From Hesseltinella vesiculosa (taxonomy: Eukaryota; Mucoromycota; Mucoromycetes; Mucorales; Cunninghamellaceae), in contig MCGT01000040.1 of the NCBI GenBank assembly GCA_002104935.1, positions 1 through 64,000 of the forward strand: a DNA stretch of 64,000 bases, given 5' to 3'. A model generated the notes under the pieces. It was not told the DNA's origin. It saw nothing but the letters and a program-made list of their open reading frames with translations, and searched no databases. The translations under genes were made by a program, and so were the position numbers. Positions 23,917 through 36,856 of the stretch are shown here, piece by piece (position 1 is the stretch's first letter; each line of letters opens with the position of its first letter).

Positions 23917-25331
23917 TCAAAAAAAGAAAAGTGCATGGAAGAGATGGAAAAAAGGGAATGGATCAGACCAAAAAAGAAAAAAAAAACGTCGGTGTTACAA
24001 ACTTAGCATTTTTGGCACAGACTGCCGTTTTTTGTAATCGATGCCAGGTTGGCAGAACAGGCATTGTCAATCTAATCTGGTTATTTCAAAATGAATGTAT
24101 TTTGGGAGTTATAAAGCCCATGCAAATTTTCACATCTATCCATTTAGTCGTAAGCGCTCTGAAACGGTCGTTTTTCAATAAGCAAAAGTGAGGTGGCTCT
24201 CATTCAACAACTTGGTCTCCGCCAATTCACCTCATCCTTTGCAACTGGCAAACGATGAAAGAAGGCGGTAAGTAAAGAATCAAGCTTTGTATGGTAGCTG
24301 GTGCCAAGTTACAAGCACCACAAGGTATGTCAGCTCAGGCATGTTGCCCAGACGAACCGCCTTTGCTGGAAGTTCCAATTCCGTGCCACCCGACCTAAGA
24401 GCATTGTGCTATTATTCATCGTCCCTTCTCATCATGTTTGTTAAATACAGCCGTTAGCATCAGTCAGGTTCCCTCTAATCCTTCCTCACCAGAGTGAGAG
24501 CAACCTCTGAGTCTCTTAGGCGGAGATTCGAATGCTGGCTGGCAATTTTTTTTTCTCTGGCGTCGTTTTTCATCACTCTTTTAGCTGGGGGATCGGCGTT
24601 GTCAAACTAAACATGCAACAGGTTGGCTGGGCAGCCTTTACCAATCCACTTGATATTTAAATTTTCCACTTATTCCATGAAAGCCTGCTTTCTGCAAAAA
24701 CCACAAAATAATTTAAAACTCATCTGACAAGATCCTCCTGGACAAGACAGTAGGTACTGGACTAGAAGCATGCTAGGACACTCTCCAAGCCTTCGTAGTT
24801 TGATGCCGTTCAGATTAGGTCAGATTTTTGGTTTGCAGCCAAGCCAGCAAGAGAATGTTGGCGACACTGCCTTTGCCCTATTATTTTTCACCAGCTGCTC
24901 AAGCACACATTGGGAAAGGTTGCCCTCCACTCTAGTTCTACACCACGCTATCCAAGGGATATGCTGCTTTCAGTCATGGTCATTACTCATGTTTGCATTC
25001 GACGCCTAAGCAGTTTGGAGTCAATCAAGTTTATTACAGGATGGGTAAATTCGGACGGCATAGTTGACTGCCACATTTTTGCCTGGCGTCGTCATCGTCT
25101 TGAAATCAAGGTCGCTTCCAATGCCATATGCATAGACTTCTCCCAGTTACTTGGACGCGTCGAGAGCCATGTCTTGCACCAGATGCTGAAGCAAGAGGGG
25201 TGCCATGAAATCGGTCTATTGGTATATCCCAAGATGTCATCGATTTCAGAGTCCAAGGAGCCAGACCACGGTGATCCCTGATGTATGCGCGTAGAGGTTT
25301 TCAAACAAGGGGCCATTGGTGCAGTCCATTT
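23917..25331. other. Intergenic with repeat remnants
   Basis: No gene supported. A diverged copy of the dispersed repeat (TTAGCTGGGGGATCGG and GGTTGGCTGGGCAGCC) sits at about 24560-24680. Positions 24895-25040 share a ~145-bp segment with 29565-29720 (TATCCAAGG, GGATATGCTGCTTTCAGTCAT, GCCTAAGCAGTTTGGAGTC). Short frames at 24770-25281 have no recognisable content. Confidence 0.5.
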
Positions 25332-27335
25332 CATCCAGATCGGTCACAGTCAGCATTATTGACAGCCTTGCAAGTTGGCACTATTGATTGAAAGGGAAAA
25401 AAACGTGAGCCAGTAATACAAAACGTTCAGCACTAGGTGCATGTGCATTTTCGCCGAGTCAAGTTCTGTGTCACTTTTGCTTCACGAGGATGATGACGTG
25501 AGAGAAAGGTGCTCTTCCATATTCTGGAGGTAGGATGTCCTCAATTGGCCGGATATTCAACAGCCAATGTCAACCGCCAATCCGTCAAGGCAGTTGACCG
25601 AGGCACTGATACACAACGAGTAGCTCCATCAAGCAGCCCAGCACTAGTCCAGAGGCATTCACATGATGGCCGACCTTTCAATCACCAGCAACGGTTCTTG
25701 AATTGTCCCCCCTCCAACCGGCAACGCTACACACTACGGCGTGTTCAACGGTTGGATTCTGGGTTCACGGTTCGCAATACCTACTCCTTTCATCAATCAT
25801 CCAGCAAAGCCATAGAGCAACACAAAAACAGAGACTGGCATGGCAATGGCACATGCACCGGAGGACTTCCCTTGATCAAACGGTAGCAGCTTGCTGAAAT
25901 AAAGAAAAAGCAATAAAAAAATGAGCCTTTGCAATTGTTGTTATAGCATTTTTAGTTTCTTACAGTAACGATCCAGCCCAAAGGTCCAGCTTGCTTCGCA
26001 AGGATGATGACGTGAGAGAAAGGTGCTCTTCCATATTCTGGAGGTAGGATGTCCTCAATTGGCCGGGAGATTCAACAGCCAATGTCAACCGTCAATCCGT
26101 CAAGGCAGTTGACCGAGGCACTGATACACAACGAGTAGCTCCATCAAGCAGCCCAGCACTAGTCCAGAGGCATTCACATGATGGCCGACCTTTCAATCAC
26201 CAGCAACGGTTCTTGAATTGTCCCCCCTCCAACCGGCAACGCTACACACTACGGCGTGTTCAACGGTTGGATTCTGGGTTCACGGTTCGCAATACCTACT
26301 CCTTTCATCAATCATCCAGCAAAGCCATAGAGCAACACCAGATCGGCCGCAGTCAACATTATTGACAGCCTTGCAAGTTGGCACTATTGATTGAAAGGGA
26401 AAAAAACGTGAGCCAGTAATACAAAACGTTCAGCACTAGGTGCATGTGCATTTTCGCCGAGTCAAGTTCTGTGTCACTTTTGCTTCACGAGGATGATGAC
26501 GTGAGAGAAAGGTGCTCTTCCATTTTCTGGAATGTAGGATGTCCTCAATTGGCCGGATATTCAACAGCCAATTATCAACCGCCAATCCGTCAAGGCAGTT
26601 GACCGAGGCACTGATACACAACGAGTAGCTCCATCAAGCAGCCCACTACTAGTCCAGAGGCACGTGAGAGATGGCCGACCTTTCAGTCACCAGCAACGGT
26701 TCTTGAATTGTCCCCCCTCCAACCGGCAACGCTTCACACTACGGCGTGTTCAACGGTTGAACTCTGGGTTCACGGTTCAATTGGCGATAGCTACTCCTTT
26801 CATCAATCATCCAGCAAAGCAATAGAGCAACACAAAAACAGAGACTGGCATGACAATGGCACATGCACCGGAGGACTTCCCTTGATCAAACGGCAGCAGC
26901 TTGCTGAAATAAAGAAAAAGTAATAAAAAAATGAGCCTTTGCAATTGTTGTTATAGCATTTTTAGTTTCTTACAGTAACGATCCAGCCCAAAGGTCCAGC
27001 TTGCTTCGCAAGGATGATGACGTGAGAGAAAGGTGCTCTTCCATTTTCTGGAATGTAGGATGTCCTCAATTGGCCGGATATTCAACAGCCAATTGTCAAC
27101 CGCCAATCCGTCAAGGCAGTTGACCGAGGCACTGATACACAACGAGTAGCTCCATCAAGCAGCCCACTACTAGTCCAGAGGCACGTGAGAGATGGCCGAC
27201 CTTTCAGTCACCAGCAACGGTTCTTGAATTGTCCCCCCTCCAACCGGCAACGCTTCACACTACGGCGTGTTCAACGGCTGAACTCTGGGTTCACGGTTCA
27301 ATTGGCGATAGCTACTCCTTTCATCAATCATCCAT
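25332..27335. repeat. 1-kb higher-order tandem array (two X-R-Y-R units)
   Basis: A ~350-bp block R (starting near GGATGATGACGTGAGAG, ending near TTTCATCAATCATCCA) occurs four times, at about 25487, 26005, 26490 and 27011. The spacers alternate: X (GATCGG, CAGTC, CTTGCAAGTTGGC; 25343 and 26341) and Y (CAGAGACTGGCATG, TTGTTGTTATAGC; 25827 and 26840). The full period is about 1,000 bp, present twice. Copies differ by scattered substitutions (for example TCACATGATGG versus CGTGAGAGATGG), and copies 1-2 and 3-4 share different variants. Confidence 0.9.
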
Positions 27336-27494
27336 CTAGGAAGAACAAGATGAAAAAAAAAACAAGATGGAAGTTTTTTTTTTGTGCTGCTAAAAATGCC
27401 AGCCGCAGCTTCAACGTGACCGAAAAAGCGGGTCGACCAAAAAAAAAAAAAAAAGGGTGCTTGTTTTCCTTGATCACTCGTCTCTGCTATCAAC

Positions 27495-29343
27495 ATGGAG
27501 TACTTACTTAGTGTGAAGCCATCGACTTGGAGATTGCAAGAAACTTATGAAGCAGTAGCAAAAGAATCATCCTCGTTTGAAGCTACTAAAGAAAATCTGC
27601 ATGACTTGTTTACCAAAATGGCCACCTATCCCTGCACAGCCCAGTCAACAAAGAACAAAGCAAAGAACATCCTCAAAAGCTGGTCGAAATTATGCCAAGA
27701 GCTAATCCCCATCCCAGCTCATGCCTCTGATGATTCGCAGGCGGCGGGCATCAGCAATATGCACGATCCTCATCATGAAACCACCCAGCGCCCACAACTA
27801 ACTGAGGTTCACTTCAATAACGTTGAAAACATCGAGAACATTGAAAACATCAATTCCATCACAGTCCCAGCTACCCCACAACCTCAAGCTTCGCAACGTG
27901 ATGATGATTCTGGCTCAGACTGGAATGATGATCCTCCTCTGCACACCACTTTTGACTTTTTTGATACCAACACCGAGGACAATGTCAACGATATGACTGA
28001 ACAGGCTGCCAACAACTTCACCGAAGAATCCTTTGAGACCATTGATCACCATCCCGACCGCTCCTTTGTCTACACGGTCCATGCCATTGAAGAATGGGTG
28101 GAGGACCCCTCTGAAGAAGTAAAATGGTTGCAGAATTGATTTTTGTTTTTACGTTGAAGCCTTGGCCCATCTCACACTGTCTATCTTATTTTTTATTCTT
28201 CTAGTGGTGCGCCTTGTCTTTGGACGTCCTTCAAGAAGCCAAAGATTTTCGGTCAGCCTCCGTGCATCTCGCTGCCAAAGGAAACCTGCCAGACTGCCGT
28301 GACCTCTCCTTGGACTTCATTTTCACGATGTTTGTCTCAAGCCCCGACTGCTTCACCGGCTACTTGTCCCAAGCCAACCGATCGTTGCTTGAAGAATCCA
28401 TCAAGCCTTTGAAGGATGAACACTGGCCTGACATGTCCCAGTCGAGCCTGGCAGCTTGGTGCAACAAAGTAACAGACGTCCGATACCCCACCTTCAAGAA
28501 CATCCTGTCGTTGTGCACCAGCTTCATTCAAGAAGCTCTGCAATCTGGTAATGATGATGATCTTGTTGCAAGCCATATCATGACATCTCTGTAAGTCCCC
28601 GATCCAGACCTTAGGCAAAGCTGACTTTTTTTTTTTTTTTTTTTGCGCAGTTCCCCTCGCCTGCTTCGCCAAACTGACAGCTCGTTGGAAGACACCTTTG
28701 CGCACGTCTACATTGACCCCATTGTAGATTCTCTTTTTTCGAACCCAATCTTCCGTCAGCGCTGGTAAGAAATCAAAGTGAACTTCGATGCGCGTGCAAA
28801 AATCTGACTTCCTGACAACCTTTGTTTTTAAGGGCAAACCAAAAGCTGAACGCATCATCATCCCTCAAGCCAGACTGGGTATTGTATATCAAGCCTCGCC
28901 ATACTACCCATGAAGTTGTGACAATGGAGATCAAAAGCCCAGGAAAACAAAACCCCGCGCCTCCATCCGATTTCGTCAAGATGGCCTTGGAAATGAAATC
29001 GATGCTGCTGTCGATGACCAACTTGAAGGAAATGGCTCGCACATTCGGCATCCTGGTCGAAGGTCAGACACTTCGAACCTTCGTCATGGACAACCCCTCC
29101 CGGCACGTGTTCCGGTTGACGGAGCTTGGCTCTTCTTCGTTGATCACCACTTTGAATCAGTTTGGCGGCTTTCCTCTTCTGATCAAGCAACTGATCCAAA
29201 TACGTGACATGGCCCTGGACACCGCCAAGCAACTGGAAGCACACGATCTTGCTTATGCAAAAGGGATTGGCAAGCGACCCTTGGTGTCTGATGATGAAGT
29301 CAACTCGCGAAGATACACCCGACAGAAGCGACGTTCTGACTAG
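27495..29343 (+). CDS. Uncharacterised protein with a PD-(D/E)XK-nuclease-like core
   Basis: Four exons join in phase: 27495-28118, 28205-28590, 28651-28764 and 28833-29343, giving 544 aa. The N-terminal 70 residues are helical, followed by a long acidic, disordered linker (asparagine/glutamate repeats such as NVENIENIENIN). The second half contains DTFAHVYIDPIVDSLF, then LKPDWVLYI and VVTMEIKSPGK: the spaced acidic residue, D and ExK fit the PD-(D/E)XK nuclease pattern, followed by FGILVEGQTLRTFVMD. The end is basic (RRYTRQKRRSD), possibly a nuclear signal. I do not know a named family. A decayed, rearranged second copy lies directly downstream, which suggests local duplication of an accessory gene. 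Nuclease activity is inference from the motif alone. Confidence 0.7.
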
Positions 29344-29564
29344 TTTACCCAATTTCCCTCCATACCATACCTTTCCTGCCGTCTGTGCAGCTTTCTTTTC
29401 TCCCCCATGCCTTTTGTACGTATTTCTTTTGTTCCCCCTCCCCCATATTGTTCATGCTTTTTGGCACTTCTGTAAATAAAATCTGTTGCCTCACCTTTCA
29501 CCGTTATCAGGAAGCATCACTGGCGAGAGGAAATGCACATCATAGACAAGCTTGGTCAAATGGT

Positions 29565-29720
29565 TGGCATTCGCCCAAGCACAAACTGGGAAGGTTGTCC
29601 TCCACTCTAGCTCTACGCCACGCTATCCAAGGATATGCTGCTTTCAGTCATGACCATTACTCATGTTTGGATTCGACGCCTAAGCAGTTTGGAGTCGATT
29701 CAGTTTATTACAAGAGGAAA
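29565..29720. repeat. Direct repeat shared with 24895-25040
   Basis: The segment with TATCCAAGGATATGCTGC and GCCTAAGCAGTTTGGAGTC is repeated in the same orientation 4.7 kb to the left, on the other side of the tandem array and the PD-(D/E)XK-like gene. The two copies bracket that gene block. Confidence 0.8.
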
Positions 29721-29849
29721 AGAAAAAAATCAAGATTATAAAACGCCAGCCGTAGCTTTATTGTGATTAATAAAGCGGGCTGACCAAAAAAATAAAAGCG
29801 TGCTTGTTTTCCTTGATCGCCCGTCTTCTTTTCCTGTTTTTACTATCAA

Positions 29850-31150
29850 CATGGGGTACTTACTTAGTGTGGAACCATCGGCATGAAGTTTGCAAGATGG
29901 CTACGAAGCACCGGCAAAAGACTCATCCTCCTTTAAAGCTGCTAAAGATAAGCTGGGAGATTTGTTTATCGATATGACCACCAACGCCTGTTTGTCCCGA
30001 TCAGTAAAGAGCAAAGCTAAAGTCTTCGTCAAACGCTGGTCGAAATTATGCCAAGAGCTCATCCCCATCCCAGCTCATGCCTCTGACGATTCGCAGGCGG
30101 CCGGCAACAGCAACATGCACGATCCTCGTCAAGAATCCACCCGGCGTCCATATCCAACCGAAGTGCACTGCAAAAACTTTGAGAACGTTGAAGACTCCAA
30201 GAACATTGAAAGCATTGACAGGGACAATTTCGTTCCACTGCCGCCCTAGCTGCAACCCCAAAGTTGTCACGACATGATAAAATTCTGGTGGCTCTTTGTT
30301 TTGTTTTATACTGACACCGAGCACGAGGTCAACAATCCTTTGCAAGGCTGGTAACAGCTTGGAGTTGATAAAATGGTTGCAGAAATGATTTATTCTGGGA
30401 TGGGGATGAGCTCTTGGCATAATTTCGACCAGCGTTTGACGAAGACTTTAGCTTTGCTCTTTGCTGATCGGGACAAACAGGCGGTGGTCATATCGATAAA
30501 AAATCTCCCAGCTTATCTTTAGCAGCTTCAAAGGAGGATGAGGTCCTCACCATCTATTTTTATATTTTATTGATAAAGTGGTGTGCCTCGCCTTTAATGA
30601 GAGGTCACAGCAGTCTGGCAGGTTTCCTTTGGATCGAGAGTCTTTTGCTTCTTGAAACACCAATGTCCAACCCACCTGACTAGCTCTGGCTCCCGCTAAT
30701 TTCGGCCCTAATACGCCTTGCAAATGTCACCAAGTGAATAGATAGGTCATGGATATCAGATCTTGGATATCCGGATTTCATATTCACGTTGTTTGCCTCA
30801 AGCCCTGACTGCTTCACCGGCTACTTGTCCCAAGGCAACCGATCCCTGCTTGAAGAACTCATCAAGCCTCTAAAGGATGAACCCTGGTCTGACAGGTCGC
30901 AATCGAACCTGGCAGCTTGGTGCAACAAAATCACAGACGTCTGATACATTTCCGTGACACAACTATCCAGATGCTCTATCGCCTTGCTCAGGAATTGGAT
31001 GAACGTGGCGTGCTTGGACAAGAACCTACAACAGCCTGTCTCCTGGGTGCCATGACGAGGCCAATTCACACTTCCAACATGCCCTCTTTTTGTTACTACA
31101 ACAGGGTCGAACTCCCGAAGGTTCGCCCGACAGAAGCGATACCTCTCATC
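29850..31150 (+). pseudogene. Rearranged copy of the PD-(D/E)XK-like gene
   Basis: The region repeats the neighbour gene from its leader (GGGTACTTACTTAGTGTGGA) through the N-terminal helix, the AHASDDSQAAG stretch and part of the linker, but the frame is broken: the initiator region is ATGGGG followed by an early TGA near 29885. From about 30392 to 30545 part of the N-terminal exon appears inverted, and 30600-30660 holds another inverted fragment of the second exon. Positions 30780-30945 resume in direct orientation (SPDCFTGYLSQ-like). The ExK core is missing. The 3' flank (31160-31260) matches the flank of the intact gene (29450-29550). This is a duplicated, then scrambled copy. Confidence 0.85.
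29921..30545. repeat. ~150-bp near-perfect inverted repeat
   Basis: Positions about 29921-30080 and 30394-30545 are reverse complements with only a few differences (for example CAACGCC versus GGCGG, a 3-nt deletion). The ~310-bp spacer holds the linker of the broken gene copy. The arms are much better conserved than the rest of the copy. Confidence 0.85.
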
Positions 31151-31264
31151 CTTCCATGCGTATTGTTCATGCTTTTTGGCACTTTTGTAAATAAAATCTG
31201 TTGTCTCCCCTCTCACCGTTATCAGGAAGCATCACTGGCGAGCGGAAAATGCGCATCATAGACA

Positions 31265-31886
31265 AATTTAGTTCCGGGTAGGTTTTTTTTTTTTTTTTCC
31301 TTCACCCACCAGCATTTGCGCGCTTCAACGCTGCCGAGAATTGGAGTCCAAAAAACTGAAACGATGGGCTAGCTAGTCGACATCCGTTTGATTTTCAGCG
31401 TCCATCCTGAAGAGGAGCTTCGTATCCAAGAGTGCCATGGAGCCACTGACGGATCTGAGCTAAAATTGACGGTCAGCTAGGGTGGCATGTGGAGTAACCC
31501 GGGGTTTTGTAGCAGGATCTCAGTCGGGTCAGTCAAGAGAGAAACGGTATGATGAAGCAGGTTGATGGTAATGGCACCAGCGACGGTGTGGAGTGAAAGG
31601 GAGGGGGGCAGACATGTTACACACGGGCGGGCTGTTCATGCTTGTTCGAGGAGCGGCAAAATGGCAAGCCAGCCAAAAGCAACGGAGGTCCGCGCCCCTC
31701 ACTTCTTTGGCTTATTTTCCATCGTTTTCTTTTTTATTTTCCATCATCCAAAAAAGCTGTTAAAGTCCACCTCCCTTTAATTACTTGGATTGTTCCTTGC
31801 TGATACCTGTTTTTATCCCTTGCACGTACGTCTCTTCGTCTTGCCTTTTTTATTTTTTTTTATCGAAAGCCATCCACATTTCCGCC
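31265..31886. other. Intergenic, upstream of the NDR kinase
   Basis: No gene supported. A T-run lies at 31282-31298. The last 150 bp are pyrimidine-rich, like most gene leaders in this window. There is no recognisable repeat. Confidence 0.4.
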
Positions 31887-33782
<1,896 letters not shown>

Positions 33783-33959
33783 TCCTGTCCTTTATCTCCA
33801 TACCAGAAATAAAGATAACATGACTGATTAGATCCACTCTTTTATTCCTGACCGCCATTGTTTAATTGTGAAAAGAATGAAAGAAGGAAAAGGCAGGGAG
33901 TTGGGAGAGGTGGAGAGTTCAAGGGTATAGGAAAAAAAAATAAAACTTCTGGTAACTTG

Positions 33960-36366
33960 TTATACACTGTCTTCGACCATGGTCATGGAAGTGTAGGTGA
34001 TCCGGCCATTAGGAAGGTCATAGAGGGAATAATACAATGTTGAAGCCGGCGACCAAAATGTGGCACAGTTGTTCCAGCATCCTTGGTCAAACCTGTTGCT
34101 TCGGATTTTACCACGCAAGCACAGGCTGTCGTCTTTGTCATCTTCTTGCTGGCCAGCATCGGTCCAACCTTGCCGGGCCATACTGATAGGTTTTCGTGGG
34201 ATCCTTGTCTGAAGGTACTCGTACCGTCGCGCGTTGACATTCTCGTTGGTGGTGACGGCGACCATGATTTGATACAGCTGCACCACCAGCAGCAGGCTTA
34301 CCCAGATCAGCTGCAGCGCAGCCCATATCGCCAAGGAAAATGTGAACGAGTCATAGGCAAAGTAGCTACAGAGTGTGGCACCGAGCTTGCACGGGTCCTC
34401 TGGGCCCAGATCTTCGGTTGGCGTGGCGTTGACAGTCAGATCTAAGAAAAATTCACGATGAAAGAATGCGGTGAGCGTCATCGGGGTGCTTGGTCCCAGC
34501 TTTTTTTTTTCTATCCTTACATTGATAGCATAGATAGTCGTAGGTCAGAATACAGATCACCAGGTGGAGTAGAAAGAGAATAAAGTGCCGATGGTTTTCC
34601 AGACCAACGCAGTTGAAAATCCATGGACAGTGGCTACGGAATGGGCGTGAGTTAGGGTGCTGTATAAACCGCAGTATGGTGTTCGATCGGTGACTTACTG
34701 GTCAAACTTGGCCACGCAACGCTGGCATCGTTTGCAGTGTTTGGATCTCAGCGGCTTGCGGATCTGCGAAAAAAAAAAAAGTGCATAGGTATCATTGCGG
34801 GGTGGGGGGTTTCCTTCCTTACCATGCAAGTAATGCAAAAGTGTCTCTGGTCCAATTTTCCATCCGTGACCAAGTCCAGCATGACAGCTTGCTGTTCGTC
34901 TAGGGTGCTGTCGCTGATAATAAATCCAGGGTTGGCAAGCAAGGCCTTGTAAAAAAACATCATGGAAACGACAAACGTAAGAACAAACAAAGCGTTCCAG
35001 CTGAGCAGGTGCGATGTTCCTATGATATACGTATTAGAAAGGGTGAGTAGTGAGTTGGGAGGGTTCTCTCTGTTACCTTTAGCCACCGTCCAAAGCCAAT
35101 TGAGCAATACCCAATAGGCAGATGCTTGAAAGATGCCGCTGAAATACGGCGATCGTGTTAATTCTTCGGGTACAGGCGCTGGCAGCAGTACATAAACCAC
35201 AATCAAATGCATGACCACGGCTTCAAGAGGTACCAGTACAAGGGAGGCAAACCATGAGTACCGGTTGAAAGTGGCAAGGATGAAAGGGAGACAAACGAAC
35301 GGAAGCAGTAAGATCAGCATGTTGCGGCGTTTCTAAAAAAAAAGTAGTGGTGTCAGTGTCATAGTACACTGGTCGAATGAGTATATGAACCAACGGACCT
35401 GCTCAGCCGGGTGGATGGATGTTTGAGCTTGATGGATAGCTTGGCGCCATTTCTTTTTCATTTTCATGTCGTCAACGAGGTCCAGTACAGTGCGGCCGTG
35501 TTCGTCGACATAGTCGACGCGAGCGCCGCGTTCCAGTAAGAGTCGCATGCAGCCCACATTGCCCTTGGCGACGGCCCAATGGAGACTTGTTAGACGAGCT
35601 GCATCAATGGCATGAATGTCAGCCCCGTGTTTCAGGAGCATGTCGACACAGACATCGTTTCCATTGTAGGCGGCCCACATCAAAGCTGTGTGTTGCTCTC
35701 GGTCACGTGCATCCACGTCGACTTTGCTATCGCACATCAATAGGTACATCACTAGCAGTGCATTGCCAGAATGGACTGCCAGGTGCAGCGCATTGTAGCC
35801 ATTTTCGTCCGTCAGTAATGGGTCGGCTCCTTCCTTGATCAGCCAGTGTGTCGCATCCAAGCAGCCAGACCTTGTCCCAAAAAAAAAAAAAAATAGCATC
35901 AGTGAGTCTCACTTTTTCACTGCCATGGAGTTATCGATAATCAAACCTTGTTGCCCAATGTAATGCTGTAGCAGCCACTTGGCCCCCAACAAAGTCAACG
36001 GTAGCTCCACGGTCAATCAAGTACTTGACACAAGCAGCATGATTCCCAAGAGCCGCATAGTGTAGAGCGGTCACCCCACTGGCATCCGTGTCGTGAACAA
36101 ATGCCTTTTGGCCGTCCAATATATCTTGCAGCAGCACAAACGATCCTTGATGGGCAGCTTCAAACAAAGAGATGCCTGTTAAAGCAGAAGGGAATGGGGC
36201 GTCAGCATCAAAAAATGGTAAAAAGGGAGAGCTGTGTGTCTTTTTCTATATCTTTACCAGGTTCATTTTTTGGCTTGCCAATGGGTTCTAAGCTACTCGA
36301 CATGGATCTAGTATCGTCCATCTCATCAAGTAGCAGCGGTTGGGTAACCTCCTCATCCATAGGCAT
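33960..36366 (-). CDS. AKR1: Ankyrin-repeat DHHC palmitoyltransferase (Akr1/ZDHHC17-like)
   Basis: Eight exons, from the start: 36258-36366, 35947-36175, 35399-35870, 35077-35332, 34823-35019, 34699-34763, 34521-34633 and 33960-34441, giving 640 aa. The N-terminal half has about five or six ankyrin repeats ([60 protein letters not shown]). Membrane helices follow, then the catalytic cysteine-rich domain with [19 protein letters not shown]; the DHHC motif is created across the 34699/34633 splice junction. Akr1 proteins sit in the Golgi and attach palmitate to membrane-associated proteins such as casein kinase Yck2; this is known for yeast. Both ankyrin and DHHC parts appear intact. Confidence 0.94.
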
Positions 36367-36856
36367 GACCAATTAAACAACAAAACAAAATGTATCACAA
36401 TGGAAAAGTAAAAAAAAAAAAAAGGGGGTGGGACCCAAATTTAGCCAGCTTTTTTTTTTTTTTTTTAACACTTGTGCGCTGCCATTAACCCCACCTGCTT
36501 GAGCTACATTAGCTGGTACGATAGAACATGAATGAGTGATGTTTGATCCTGAGAATGGTCTATACAAATCTTTTATTTATTATTTTATTAATTTAATTTT
36601 TCGTTTACGGCCCACCGGCCAGCGATTCCTGTCAGCTTGTGTGCAAAAGCTGGCGTGAATCGGCGGAGTTGGAATGTACGACCTGGTTTCTTGCACTAGG
36701 GGAAAAAAGAAAAATCAGCATCCAATCAAATTGCCCCTTCCCCGTACCCTAACCAAACAATTTTTTTACCTGCAAAAGCATTAAACCGTTCTTGTCAAGG
36801 GACAGACGATAACCTTTTCTAAAAGGTTGCTCTATCTAAAAAAAAATAAAACATGC
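36367..36856. other. Intergenic between AKR1 start and Fanzor-like B end
   Basis: About 490 bp. The right part holds the candidate guide-RNA scaffold of locus B (36774-36831). A/T runs lie at 36410 and 36450, and an AT-rich stretch at 36560-36600. The AKR1 promoter must be here. Confidence 0.5.
36774..36831 (-). ncRNA. Candidate guide-RNA scaffold (omega-RNA/fRNA) of Fanzor-like B
   Basis: Read on the minus strand, the block begins AGCAACC 25 nt after the stop codon and forms a perfect stem AACCTTTT / AAAAGGTT (36811-36828). It continues ATCGTCTG and CAAGAACG and ends TTTAATGCTTTT. It aligns end to end with 9891-9947 of locus A with about one gap, although the stem bases differ in paired fashion. 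The sequences diverge abruptly after the final T-run, which would be the guide start (positions below 36774). The functional assignment is inference by analogy to TnpB/Fanzor systems. Confidence 0.52.

Noticed and set aside
24500..24560. GATTCGAAT near 24526 as a tRNA T-loop
   Set aside because: The flanking bases do not pair into a T-stem and no acceptor stem is found.
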